Positions 1 to 7,169 of a stretch of DNA of 21,615 nt are shown here, piece after piece (the stretch's first letter is position 1; each line of letters opens with the position of its first letter). The translations under genes were made by a program, and so were the position numbers. The notes below the pieces were generated by a model, which saw only the letters and a program-made list of their open reading frames with translations, was not told the origin of the DNA and ran no database searches. Source of the DNA: Actinomycetes bacterium (lineage in GTDB: Bacteria; Actinomycetota; Actinomycetes; Mycobacteriales; Mycobacteriaceae); the NCBI GenBank assembly GCA_023415515.1, contig JAEZKH010000036.1:1-21615 (forward strand), in the 5' to 3' direction.

Positions 1-1021
1 ACCCCGGGTGGTCGTCCTGTTCGTCGGGCCCGAGCGCGGAGGCCAGCGGTGCCATCTCGGTCTGGCCGTAGAAGTTCCACAACCTCAGATTGGGTAACCG
101 GTCCCGGATCTCGCTGAGGATCTCGACTGGCATGGCAGACGCGCCGTAATAGCCCTTGCGCAGGCTGCTCAGATCAACCTCATCGAACACCGGGGATCGC
201 AGTAGCGAAATCCACACCGTCGGCGGAGCGAAATAGTTGGTCACGCCGTACTGCTCGATCGTGCGAAGCACCAATTCGGGATCCGGGCGGGGGAGGATGA
301 TGCTGGTGGCGCCGAGATAGATGTCGGTGGCCAGGAAGTTGTCGAGTTGTGCGCAGTGGTACAGCGGCAGCGAGTGGATCTCGATGTCGTCGGCGGCCAT
401 CGCGCCTGCCACGATCGTGCTGACGTAGTTGCCGAGCAGGCTGCGGCTGGAGTGCATGGCGCCCTTGGGATGCGACTCCGTTCCGCTGGTGTACATCAAG
501 CGGATGAGCTGGTCATCGTCGACGTGGTTGCGCACGGTCGCGGCAGTGGAGGCCAGCCAGTCGGCGAAGTCCACCCACCCGTGCGGAGCGCCCGCTCCCT
601 CGGCGACCAACGCGACCCTCGTCGTCACCGCGCCGCCGCGGGCCATCGCCTGTTCGGCGGTCCCGATCAGTTCGGCTTCGACGACGAAACCGCTTACCTT
701 GCTGTGGCCGAGGATGAAGGAGATCTCCTCGGCGGTCAGCATGAAGTTGATGGGAACCATGACGACACCGGCGCGTGCGGTGGCGAACGCCAAAACCGCG
801 TATTGCCAACAGTTGTGCGCGAGTACCGCGACGCGTGCGCCGGGAGTGAACCCGTCGGCGTGCAGCGCGGCGGCGACCCGGTCCACCGCGTGGTCGAACT
901 CGGCGAAGCTCAATGTGACACCACCGTCGATGATCGCGGTCTTGTCGGGGCTCCTGCGGGCCGACCGGCGCGGGATATCGCCGATTGCGTGACTGCGCGC
1001 ATGCGCGATCGTCGCGTCCAT
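1..1021 (-). CDS. fadD: Acyl-CoA synthetase / AMP-dependent ligase (FadD family), 3'-truncated by window edge
   Basis: An open frame runs from ATG at 1021 leftward to base 1 without a stop, giving the first 340 residues of a protein that would normally be about 500-550 long. It belongs to the ANL superfamily, which activates carboxylic acids as acyl-adenylates and transfers them to CoA. Visible motifs are the ATP/phosphate loop YTSGTESHPKG at about residues 177-187 and the adenine-binding motif FYGQTEMAP at about 317-325. The C-terminal lid domain lies outside the window. No signal peptide is seen, so it should be cytosolic. It is divergent from the Baeyer-Villiger monooxygenase at 1124, with about 100 bases between them, and could activate an acid released by the neighbouring pathway. 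The substrate cannot be read from the sequence. Family assignment is secure; the symbol is generic. Confidence 0.93.
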   Translation of the reverse strand, partial: MDATIAHARSHAIGDIPRRSARRSPDKTAIIDGGVTLSFAEFDHAVDRVAAALHADGFTPGARVAVLAHNCWQYAVLAFATARAGVVMVPINFMLTAEEISFILGHSKVSGFVVEAELIGTAEQAMARGGAVTTRVALVAEGAGAPHGWVDFADWLASTAATVRNHVDDDQLIRLMYTSGTESHPKGAMHSSRSLLGNYVSTIVAGAMAADDIEIHSLPLYHCAQLDNFLATDIYLGATSIILPRPDPELVLRTIEQYGVTNYFAPPTVWISLLRSPVFDEVDLSSLRKGYYGASAMPVEILSEIRDRLPNLRLWNFYGQTEMAPLASALGPDEQDDHPG

Positions 1022-1123
1022 GGCCGATCACGCTAGGTCGGCAGGCGCCGTGCGGCGTTGTCGTGTCCCGCTCAGTAGGCAGGACGGTCCGTACAGCACC
1101 GTGCGGCCCCGATACTTCTGGAC
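1022..1123. promoter_or_regulatory. Divergent promoter region between fadD and the HAPMO-like BVMO gene
   Basis: This gap separates two divergent starts. A -10-like hexamer GATACT lies at 1111-1116, exactly 7 bases before ATG 1124. That spacing is typical of a leaderless mycobacterial transcript, and no good Shine-Dalgarno sequence precedes that ATG. Two inverted repeats are present: CGCCG-2-CGGCG at 1046-1057 and ACGGT-9-ACCGT at 1084-1102. The second sits where an operator over the -35 region would be expected. Operator function is inference. Confidence 0.4.
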
Positions 1124-3049
1124 ATGATCAGCAGTGCCACCGCGACGGACACGACGGGGACCGCAACGCCGGATCCCGTGGAACTGCGAGCCAACCTGCG
1201 GCAGGCCGACCCCGGCGTGCTCGTCGCAGTGCTGGCGCAGTTGACCGGCGACGCAGCGGTGGTCGAGCGGTTCGCACCCAAGATCTCCCATGTACCGGAC
1301 CCGCCCGAGCGCGCCGGGGTGACCGATCCCGAAACCGCAGATGCCCTGGTGGAGGCTGTCGTCAGGGCCCTGACCGCACCGCAGGCCGTCCACGTGCCGC
1401 CCGACGACCGGGAACTCTTCTCAAAGGTCGCTCCGGTGGCGCTTGGCTCAGAGATCGCCGACGAATTCATCCCGCTGCTGCTCGAGCAGGGCGGATTCCA
1501 ACTCTCGCAGCCGACGCTGCCTCGCACGGCACCCATCCCCGATACCTTGGACATGGCCATCATCGGCGCGGGCCTGGCCGGCATGATCACCGCGCTCGCG
1601 GCGACCGACGCGGGGGTGGCATTCACCATCTTCGACCGCAACGACGAGGTCGGCGGCACCTGGTTGACCACCACGTATCCCGGCATCGGTGTGGACACCC
1701 CATCGGCGTATTACTCGTTGTCGCGCGAGGTGAACCCCGATTGGAGCAGCTACTACCCGCAGGGTGCCGAGTACCAGGCCTATCTGGTGTCGTTGGCCGA
1801 CAAGTACGGCCTGCGCGAACACACACGGTTTGGCACCGAAGTCGAGGCCCTGTGGTGGGACGAGGATCGACAACAGTGGCAGATCCACTCCGTCGACGCC
1901 GACGGTAACCGCGATGTGAGCCATGCTCGTGTCGTCGTCACCGCCGCGGGTTATCTGAACCGCCCGCGCTGGCCCGAAATCCCTGGGCGGGATACATTCG
2001 CGGGCACCAGCATTCACTCGGCGCAGTGGGATTCGTCGCTGGACTTGACCGGCAAGCGGGTTGCCATCATCGGCGCGGGTTGCACCGCCGTGCAGATCGT
2101 GGACGCCTGCGTCGACGAAGTCGAGCACCTGACCGTATTCCAGCGTCAGCCCCACTGGGTCGCCCCGCGCAAGCGGCTGACCGACGACGTGCCCGAGTAC
2201 CGGCGCTATCTGGGCCGCCATGTGCCGTATTACGCGAACTGGAATCGGCTGAAGTCGTACTGGGGAACCGCGGACAACAACTATCCGGTGATCCTGCAGG
2301 ATCCGGAATGGGCGAAGGAGCACCTGTCCATCTCGCCGGCCAACGACGTGCTGCTGCAGATGTGTCTGGACTACATCGACCGAACGTTCGGTGCGGGTAG
2401 CGAGTTGGCCAAGAAGGTGACCCCCGACTTCGCGCCCTACGGCAAGCGGATCATCCGCGATCCGGGTGGCTACTATGCGGCGCTGACCCGCGACCACGTC
2501 GACGTCGAGGCCAGTGAGCCCGCGGCGGTGAACGGCCGCGGCATCGTGACCGTGGACGGCCGCCAGATCGATCTGGACGTGATCATCTATGCGACCGGCT
2601 ATCACCTGGATTTCCTGTCCACCATCGACATTCGGGGGCGCGGCGGAGTGAAGTTGTCCGACGAGTGGGGTGACAGCCCGCGCGCCTATCGCGGTGGCAC
2701 TGTGCCCGGATTTCCCAACCTGTTCATCAACTCGGCGCCGAATTACAGTCCGGGGCACGGGGCAGGCGCCAACTTCTCGATGGAGGTCATGGCGCACTAC
2801 GTGATCGAGTGTCTGCAGTTGATGGCGCTGCGAGGCGCCACCACGATGGAGGTCACCCAGCAGGCCTACGACGACTACGTGGCCGAGATCGACGATGCCA
2901 TGGCGGGCACGGTGTGGTGTCATACGCCCAACGCGCACACCTACTACCGCTCCGGTTCTGGCCGGGTGGTGGTCGCCACCCCGTACCGGCTGGTTGACAT
3001 GTGGCATGCCCACCGTGCACCGCTGGAAGAGCATTTCGTGTTGCGATGA
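1124..3049 (+). CDS. Flavin-containing Baeyer-Villiger monooxygenase, 4-hydroxyacetophenone monooxygenase-like (N-terminally extended)
   Basis: This 641-residue class B flavoprotein monooxygenase would use FAD, NADPH and O2 to insert oxygen next to a ketone and form an ester or lactone. The FAD Rossmann motif GAGLAG is at residues 148-153 with GGTW at 177-180. The BVMO fingerprint F-x-G-x3-H-x3-W-D is at 292-303 and the NADPH-binding GAGCTA at 317-322. About 140 residues precede the first Rossmann fold. Such an extension and a total near 640 residues are hallmarks of the HAPMO subfamily, whereas cyclohexanone-type enzymes are about 540. The start is supported by a -10-like element placed for leaderless transcription. 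Its stop overlaps the start of the SDR gene (ATGA), so the two are probably co-expressed and act consecutively. A nearby HSL-type esterase could hydrolyse the ester product. The true substrate is unknown. Confidence 0.92.
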   Translation: MISSATATDTTGTATPDPVELRANLRQADPGVLVAVLAQLTGDAAVVERFAPKISHVPDPPERAGVTDPETADALVEAVVRALTAPQAVHVPPDDRELFSKVAPVALGSEIADEFIPLLLEQGGFQLSQPTLPRTAPIPDTLDMAIIGAGLAGMITALAATDAGVAFTIFDRNDEVGGTWLTTTYPGIGVDTPSAYYSLSREVNPDWSSYYPQGAEYQAYLVSLADKYGLREHTRFGTEVEALWWDEDRQQWQIHSVDADGNRDVSHARVVVTAAGYLNRPRWPEIPGRDTFAGTSIHSAQWDSSLDLTGKRVAIIGAGCTAVQIVDACVDEVEHLTVFQRQPHWVAPRKRLTDDVPEYRRYLGRHVPYYANWNRLKSYWGTADNNYPVILQDPEWAKEHLSISPANDVLLQMCLDYIDRTFGAGSELAKKVTPDFAPYGKRIIRDPGGYYAALTRDHVDVEASEPAAVNGRGIVTVDGRQIDLDVIIYATGYHLDFLSTIDIRGRGGVKLSDEWGDSPRAYRGGTVPGFPNLFINSAPNYSPGHGAGANFSMEVMAHYVIECLQLMALRGATTMEVTQQAYDDYVAEIDDAMAGTVWCHTPNAHTYYRSGSGRVVVATPYRLVDMWHAHRAPLEEHFVLR

Positions 3050-3933
3050 CACAATTGCTCAGCGGTAGAACCGCTTTGGTGACCGGCAGTAGCCGAGGGA
3101 TCGGCCGGGCGATCGCGCAACGGCTCGCGGCCGAAGGGGCCACGGTCGCGGTCACGGCCCGCGCCTACGAGCCGTCGACGTCGGTGCGGTCCGGGGTGGC
3201 GACGGCAATCCCCGGCACCATCGACGAAACGATCGCGCTGATCGAGGCGAACGGTGGTTCGGCGTTCGGGATCGCCGCCGACCTCGAGGACGCCGAGGCC
3301 CGCGATGGGCTTGTCGGCGAGGTGCTGGAGCGCACAGGACGCATCGACATCCTGGTCAACAACGCGGGATTTGCCGACTATTCAATGGTCGAGGACATGT
3401 CGCTGGACACCTTCGACCGAACCGTCGAGCACTATCTGCGCACGCCGTTCGTGCTCACGAAATCGGCTGTGCCGCACATGCGTGAGCAGGGTGCGGGATG
3501 GATTGTGAACATCGGCTCGGTGACCGGAGTGGCGCCGGTGCGGCCCTATCGGGAGTACAACAAGACCTCCGGCGACGTCGTCTACGCCGCATGCAAGGCG
3601 GCGCTGCACCGCTTCACACAGGGGGTGGCCGCCGAACTGATGGACGCCAACATCGCGGTCAACTGCGTCGGGCCGTCCACGGCGATCCGGACGCCAGGAG
3701 CAGCTTCGCTGATCCCCGAGGCATTTCCCACCGAACCCGTGGAATATCTCGCCGAAACGGTACTGGCGATGTGCCACCGCCCCGCCGCCGAACGCACCGG
3801 CCTGGTGGCTTTCAGCCTGCACTACCCGTGGTCGCAGGGCTTGAAAGTGCACTCGTTGGAAGGCAATTCGACGCTGCCGCCGCTGGAACCGCCCGCGACC
3901 GCCAACCCGAACATCCTGCCCGCCGGCCTCTGA
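3046..3933 (+). CDS. Short-chain dehydrogenase/reductase (SDR), classical type
   Basis: The protein has 295 residues and starts at ATG 3046, overlapping the BVMO stop by four bases (ATGA); the frame is open further upstream but only inside the BVMO gene. It is a Rossmann-fold NAD(P)-dependent alcohol/ketone oxidoreductase. Visible are the cofactor motif TGSSRGIG at residues 13-20, NNAG at 105-108, catalytic Ser158 (IGSVTG) and the Tyr180-x3-Lys184 pair (YAACK). An insert of about 20 residues follows the second beta strand, and the C-terminus after about residue 265 is a proline-rich tail beyond the usual 250-residue SDR core. Coupling to the BVMO suggests it makes the ketone substrate from an alcohol or processes the product. 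The direction and substrate are inference. Confidence 0.92.
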   Translation: MTQLLSGRTALVTGSSRGIGRAIAQRLAAEGATVAVTARAYEPSTSVRSGVATAIPGTIDETIALIEANGGSAFGIAADLEDAEARDGLVGEVLERTGRIDILVNNAGFADYSMVEDMSLDTFDRTVEHYLRTPFVLTKSAVPHMREQGAGWIVNIGSVTGVAPVRPYREYNKTSGDVVYAACKAALHRFTQGVAAELMDANIAVNCVGPSTAIRTPGAASLIPEAFPTEPVEYLAETVLAMCHRPAAERTGLVAFSLHYPWSQGLKVHSLEGNSTLPPLEPPATANPNILPAGL

Positions 3934-3945
3934 TCGAGAGGTGGC
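3922..3945. terminator. Possible bidirectional hairpin between convergent genes
   Basis: A CCTCT-gatcg-AGAGG hairpin (3927-3941), extendable by an imperfect GCC/GGC outer stem, covers the SDR stop codon and fills the 15-base gap before the stop of the convergent minus-strand gene. There is no U-tract, as is common for actinobacterial terminators, so the role is tentative. Confidence 0.3.
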
Positions 3946-3948
3946 GAG

Positions 3949-4566
3949 TCAGACCAGCGCGGGTGCAGTGATCGAGCAGAAGCTGTGGCACACCCGGTCG
4001 CGGATGATCACCTCGGGACACTCGGGATCGAACCAGCGGTCCACATAGGCCCAGTGGATCGGGTGCATCAGATACGGACCGGTCAGTCCGTCTGCGTCGA
4101 TGAACTCCTGCTCGAAGACGTGGGTCCACGGTGACCTCCCGACCGACGTCTCGACGCGGCTGAGCTGCCACGCCGTGATCGACGAGATGTAGCGCGTGAG
4201 CAGCCGCAGATCGTCTTCGAATCGCGCGACGACCGACTCCTCGGTATCCGGAAGCACCCGCAGCAGCAGCGTCCGGTACACCGTCGCGGGCGTGCCGTCG
4301 AGCACGGGTTTGCCGCGATAGGTCACCCCATCGACGTGGCTGACCGCCGGATCGTCAAGCAGATTCGAAATATCGGATTCGATTGATCGCCAGGCCGATT
4401 CACTGTCGAAGCGCATGTGTGCAAGTACATCTCCGCCGTTTCTGCTGCCCGGCAGCGTCGGCGCAACGACCGCGGTGCATGCGTCTGACACAACCCGCCA
4501 CAAACCAGCCATCAACCTGTCACGGTGAGGCGCCTCGACGTGAATCAGACGGGTGACGCTAAACAT
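3949..4566 (-). CDS. Dabb-type (stress-responsive alpha/beta barrel) domain protein, probably two-domain
   Basis: The protein has 205 residues. ATG 4566 was chosen because it overlaps the stop of the upstream gene (ATGTTTAG, eight shared bases); an upstream start at 4602 would extend into that gene. The C-terminal half, about residues 90-190, reads like a Dabb ferredoxin-like unit: strand LLLRVLPDT, a long helix, a WTHVFEQEF strand, then the helix with the M/H-P-x-H-x-x-Y-V-D-x-W-F pattern typical of the end of this fold. The N-terminal half may be a degenerate second unit of the same fold. Dabb and related ABM folds form small barrels acting as cofactor-free monooxygenases, cyclases or ligand-binding proteins. 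No catalytic assignment is possible here. The pair is divergent from the OYE gene and convergent with the SDR. Confidence 0.72.
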   Translation of the reverse strand: MFSVTRLIHVEAPHRDRLMAGLWRVVSDACTAVVAPTLPGSRNGGDVLAHMRFDSESAWRSIESDISNLLDDPAVSHVDGVTYRGKPVLDGTPATVYRTLLLRVLPDTEESVVARFEDDLRLLTRYISSITAWQLSRVETSVGRSPWTHVFEQEFIDADGLTGPYLMHPIHWAYVDRWFDPECPEVIIRDRVCHSFCSITAPALV

Positions 4567-4903
4567 CGCACAGCCTGTCCACCTCACCGGCGGGCGCGGC
4601 AACTTCGCGCGTGCGATGCTGCACCAGATCGTCGATACCGGTCCACCATTCGCCGAGGCTGCGATCCGGCCTGCCCTTCCACGTCATCTCCCACCAGGCT
4701 TGGGCGCTTGGCAGCGACCAGGTGATCGTCACCGTGTTCGGCCGGTCATCGAACCAGACCGGGGGGCTGACGAGGACATCGCGCAACCTCATTCCGCGGT
4801 CGACGGCACCCGGCGCGTACTCGGTCATATAGGTGTCGACGAACCTGCGGGTACACCCGGGCCGGGTCACCACCCGATCGATCACGAAGACCTCGCCTGC
4901 CAT
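4559..4903 (-). CDS. Small ferredoxin-like alpha/beta-barrel protein (ABM/NIPSNAP/Dabb-like)
   Basis: The protein has 114 residues, starts at ATG 4903 and overlaps the next gene by eight bases. Its size, the N-terminal beta strand (EVFVIDRVVTRPG), the middle strand NTVTITWSLPS and the tryptophan-rich helix QAWWEMTWKG fit a dimeric alpha+beta barrel like antibiotic-biosynthesis monooxygenases or NIPSNAP proteins. No metal or cofactor motif is seen. A -10-like hexamer TAGCCT lies on the minus strand six bases before the ATG, suggesting a leaderless mRNA. It sits first in a two-gene operon with a second protein of the same general fold, so the two may form a hetero-oligomer. The function is unknown; fold membership is inferred from pattern only. 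Confidence 0.65.
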   Translation of the reverse strand: MAGEVFVIDRVVTRPGCTRRFVDTYMTEYAPGAVDRGMRLRDVLVSPPVWFDDRPNTVTITWSLPSAQAWWEMTWKGRPDRSLGEWWTGIDDLVQHRTREVAAPAGEVDRLCDV

Positions 4904-5003
4904 GGTTGCAGGCTATTGAGCCGCGGGGCTCACAGGCAGCCGCAGTCCCGGCCACCGGGAAGCGCCGTTGACCCGCAATCCGGGCGGGTAGGACGGTGGA
5001 CCG
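4904..5003. promoter_or_regulatory. Divergent promoter with three inverted repeats
   Basis: This 100-base gap lies between the divergent Dabb-like and OYE genes. It holds three separate inverted repeats: TGAGCC-4-GGCTCA (4917-4932), TCCCGG-3-CCGGGA (4946-4960) and ACCCG-9-CGGGT (4971-4989). On the minus strand TAGCCT (4910-4915) is six bases from ATG 4903. On the plus strand TTGACC (4968-4973) is a good -35 match, followed 18 bases later by GACGGT (4992-4997), six bases before ATG 5004. Both genes may therefore be leaderless. Regulator binding is inference. Confidence 0.45.
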
Positions 5004-6251
5004 ATGATGGCACACAGGCGGGATCCCTTCGGGCCCGTCCAGCTCGGTCCGGTGACGCTGCGCAACCCGACGATCAAGGCGGCGACGTCGGAGGGCCGCT
5101 CACCCGACGGTCGCGTCACCGACGATCTAATCGCATTTCACCGGACGTTCGCCGAAGGTGGCGTCGGCATGACGACGGTGGCGTACTGCTGTGTGGCCCC
5201 AGAAGGCGCCAGCGCGCCGGGCCAGATCGTGATGAGCAGGCAAGCACTGCCGGGGTTGCGAAGATTGACCGAAGCGGTACATGACGCAGGCGCAGCGATC
5301 TCGGCGCAACTCGGCCATGCCGGCGTCGTGGCCCACAAGAAACTCACGGGCGTCACGCCCATGGCGCCGAGCCGATTCGTCAACCCGGCATCGATGGCAT
5401 ATTGCCGCGAGATCACGCGACCCGAGATCGCCACCGTCATCGACCAGTTCGCCGACGCCGCGCAGGTTGCGGTGGATGCCGGATTCGACGCCGTGGAATT
5501 GCATTTCGGGCACCTGTACCTCCCGAGCTCGTTCCTCAGCCCTCTGATCAACCGGCGCAAGGACGAGTATGGGGGAGACATCGACAACCGGTCGCGGTTG
5601 TGCCGCGAGATCGCGCGGCGGGTGCGTGACGTGGTCGGCGACCGGATAGCGGTGATCGCCAAGATCGACATGGATGACGGTGTGCCGGGCAGCATCTGGG
5701 TCGCCGAGGCGCTGAGAACCGTTCAGCTTCTCGACGCGGATGACACGTTGGACGCGATCGAACTCACTCAAGGTTCGTCGGTGTTCAAGCCGATGTTCCT
5801 TTTCCGCGGCGACATCCCGGTCAAGGAGTTCGCCGAGGTGATGCCGCAGCCGATGCGCACGGGGATCCGTTTCATCGGCAAGTGGGCGATGGGCAATTAC
5901 CCCTACGAAGACCTCTACATGCTCGACAACGCGCGTCAGTTCGTTCCGGTCGTGCGCAACACCAAACTCGTTCTGCTCGGCGGCATCACAAACCGCCAGC
6001 ATGTCGAAACCGGCCTCGCGGAGGGATTTGACTTCGTGGCGATGGGTCGGGCGTTGCTGCGCGAACCGGACCTGGTCAACCGCATGATCGCCGATCCATC
6101 GGTGCGGTCGCGTTGCACGCACAACAACAAGTGCATGGTGACGGTGTTCGGACGTACCCACTGCGTCCTCGATCCCGAGCAACGTTATGGCGCAGTGGCC
6201 GCACGGCCGGTGACCGCCTCAGCGGGTGGAACTCTCCGCGTCGGCGAGTAG
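5004..6251 (+). CDS. Old Yellow Enzyme-family NADH:flavin oxidoreductase (dienoyl-CoA reductase-like barrel)
   Basis: The protein has 415 residues and would be an FMN-dependent TIM-barrel ene-reductase. It shows the N-terminal PVQLGPVTLRNP segment, AQLGHAG (about 101-107), the substrate-loop histidines in ELHFGH (165-170), the strongly conserved FLSPLINRRKDEYGGD region (177-192), and the C-terminal FMN phosphate-binding part FDFVAMGRALLREPDLV. It lacks the flavodoxin-like and NAD(P)-binding C-terminal domains of FadH. A cysteine-rich stretch at 371-387 (C-T-H-N-N-K-C, then C387) resembles the [4Fe-4S] motif of iron-sulfur OYEs, but the second expected Cys is Asn374. The start is one of two adjacent ATGs (5004 or 5007). 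The 3' end overlaps the convergent hydrolase by 33 bases. It could reduce an enone or dienoyl intermediate. Confidence 0.9.
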   Translation: MMAHRRDPFGPVQLGPVTLRNPTIKAATSEGRSPDGRVTDDLIAFHRTFAEGGVGMTTVAYCCVAPEGASAPGQIVMSRQALPGLRRLTEAVHDAGAAISAQLGHAGVVAHKKLTGVTPMAPSRFVNPASMAYCREITRPEIATVIDQFADAAQVAVDAGFDAVELHFGHLYLPSSFLSPLINRRKDEYGGDIDNRSRLCREIARRVRDVVGDRIAVIAKIDMDDGVPGSIWVAEALRTVQLLDADDTLDAIELTQGSSVFKPMFLFRGDIPVKEFAEVMPQPMRTGIRFIGKWAMGNYPYEDLYMLDNARQFVPVVRNTKLVLLGGITNRQHVETGLAEGFDFVAMGRALLREPDLVNRMIADPSVRSRCTHNNKCMVTVFGRTHCVLDPEQRYGAVAARPVTASAGGTLRVGE

Positions 6252-7169
6252 CCGCGTCAGTTCGCCGCAGACCTGACGTCGCGCCTCATGCGCGAGGTCC
6301 AACATCGGCATTGTCATGAAGCCGTGGATGGCGCCCTCGTAGTCACACCGGACGACGGGGACTCCGGCGTCGGCCAGCGCCTCGGCGTAAGCGATCGTCT
6401 CGTCGCGCAACGGATCACAACCGTTGATCGCAATGATCGCCGGTGCCAGTCCGCGCAAGTCGGCGTGCAGGGGAGAGGCGTAGGGGTGCGACCGTTCTGC
6501 GGCGTTCGGCACGTACTGGTCCCAGTACCACTGCAATGCCTCTTTCGGGTTGTAGTAGCCGCTGCCGAACAGACGGTACGACTCGGTGCCGAAGTCCGCG
6601 GCTATCACCGGATAGAGCAACAGTTGCGCCGCCAGTCGGTGACTCGAGCGGTCCCGCGCCTTCAGCGCCGTAACCGCGGCCAGGTTGCCCCCTGCGCTAT
6701 CACCTGCCACCGCAACATGATTGGGTGACCCGCCAATCGAAGTGGCATTCTCGGCCGCCCATTCGAACGCCGCATACATGTCTTCGGCGGCGGCGGGCCA
6801 CGGATGCTCGGGCGCCAACCGGTAGGCGACCGATATGACAACGGCGGGAACTTGATTGGTGAAGCTGCGGCACAGCCCATCGTGGCTGTCCAGATCGCAG
6901 AACACCCATCCGCCGCCGTGGGCGAACACCACAACGGGCCACCCGCCGCCCGGCGCGGAACCCGACGGGTGATAGATGCGCACCGCGATATCTCCGTCAG
7001 GCCCCGGGATGCGGCGATCCTCGACGCGGCCGACGGCTTCCGGCTGTGCCGGTGCGACGAACCGGGACCTTATGGTGGCCCGTGCCCGCGCGCCGGTCAT
7101 CGTGTGCACCGCCGGGAAGCCGGCGTCCAACGCCTCGATCAGTTCGGCGATCTGAGGGTCGAGCGTCAT
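6219..7169 (-). CDS. Alpha/beta hydrolase, hormone-sensitive-lipase (HSL) family esterase
   Basis: The protein has 316 residues. ATG 7169 was chosen because it overlaps the IclR stop by four bases (ATGA); the longer open frame to 7331 lies inside the regulator gene. HSL-family hallmarks are the oxyanion motif HGGG at residues 84-87 and the nucleophile elbow GDSAGG with Ser158. Asp252 (in C-D-P-L-R-D-E) and His282 (I-H-G-F) complete the triad. No signal peptide is visible, so a cytosolic carboxylesterase acting on short acyl or aryl esters is likely. Translational coupling to an IclR regulator, and the presence of two Baeyer-Villiger monooxygenases nearby, suggest it hydrolyses a BVMO-made ester or lactone. 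That is an inference modelled on the esterase-BVMO pairing known from acetophenone degradation. Confidence 0.9.
   Translation of the reverse strand: MTLDPQIAELIEALDAGFPAVHTMTGARARATIRSRFVAPAQPEAVGRVEDRRIPGPDGDIAVRIYHPSGSAPGGGWPVVVFAHGGGWVFCDLDSHDGLCRSFTNQVPAVVISVAYRLAPEHPWPAAAEDMYAAFEWAAENATSIGGSPNHVAVAGDSAGGNLAAVTALKARDRSSHRLAAQLLLYPVIAADFGTESYRLFGSGYYNPKEALQWYWDQYVPNAAERSHPYASPLHADLRGLAPAIIAINGCDPLRDETIAYAEALADAGVPVVRCDYEGAIHGFMTMPMLDLAHEARRQVCGELTRLLADAESSTR

Noticed and set aside
347..1036. Plus-strand open frames and a minus-strand frame at 513-1031 over the left edge
   Set aside because: The true coding frame is the edge-open minus-strand acyl-CoA synthetase, recognised by its YTSGTES and YGQTE motifs.
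2389..2402. Perfect 14-base palindrome ACCGAACGTTCGGT
   Set aside because: It lies inside the BVMO coding sequence, far from any start, and is explained by ordinary codons; no sign of regulatory use.
1448..3052. Long minus-strand open frame (534 codons) opposite the HAPMO-like gene
   Set aside because: Its translation is rich in His, Arg and Val with no recognisable motif, while the plus strand has a complete BVMO with all motifs. Long antisense frames are expected in high-GC DNA.
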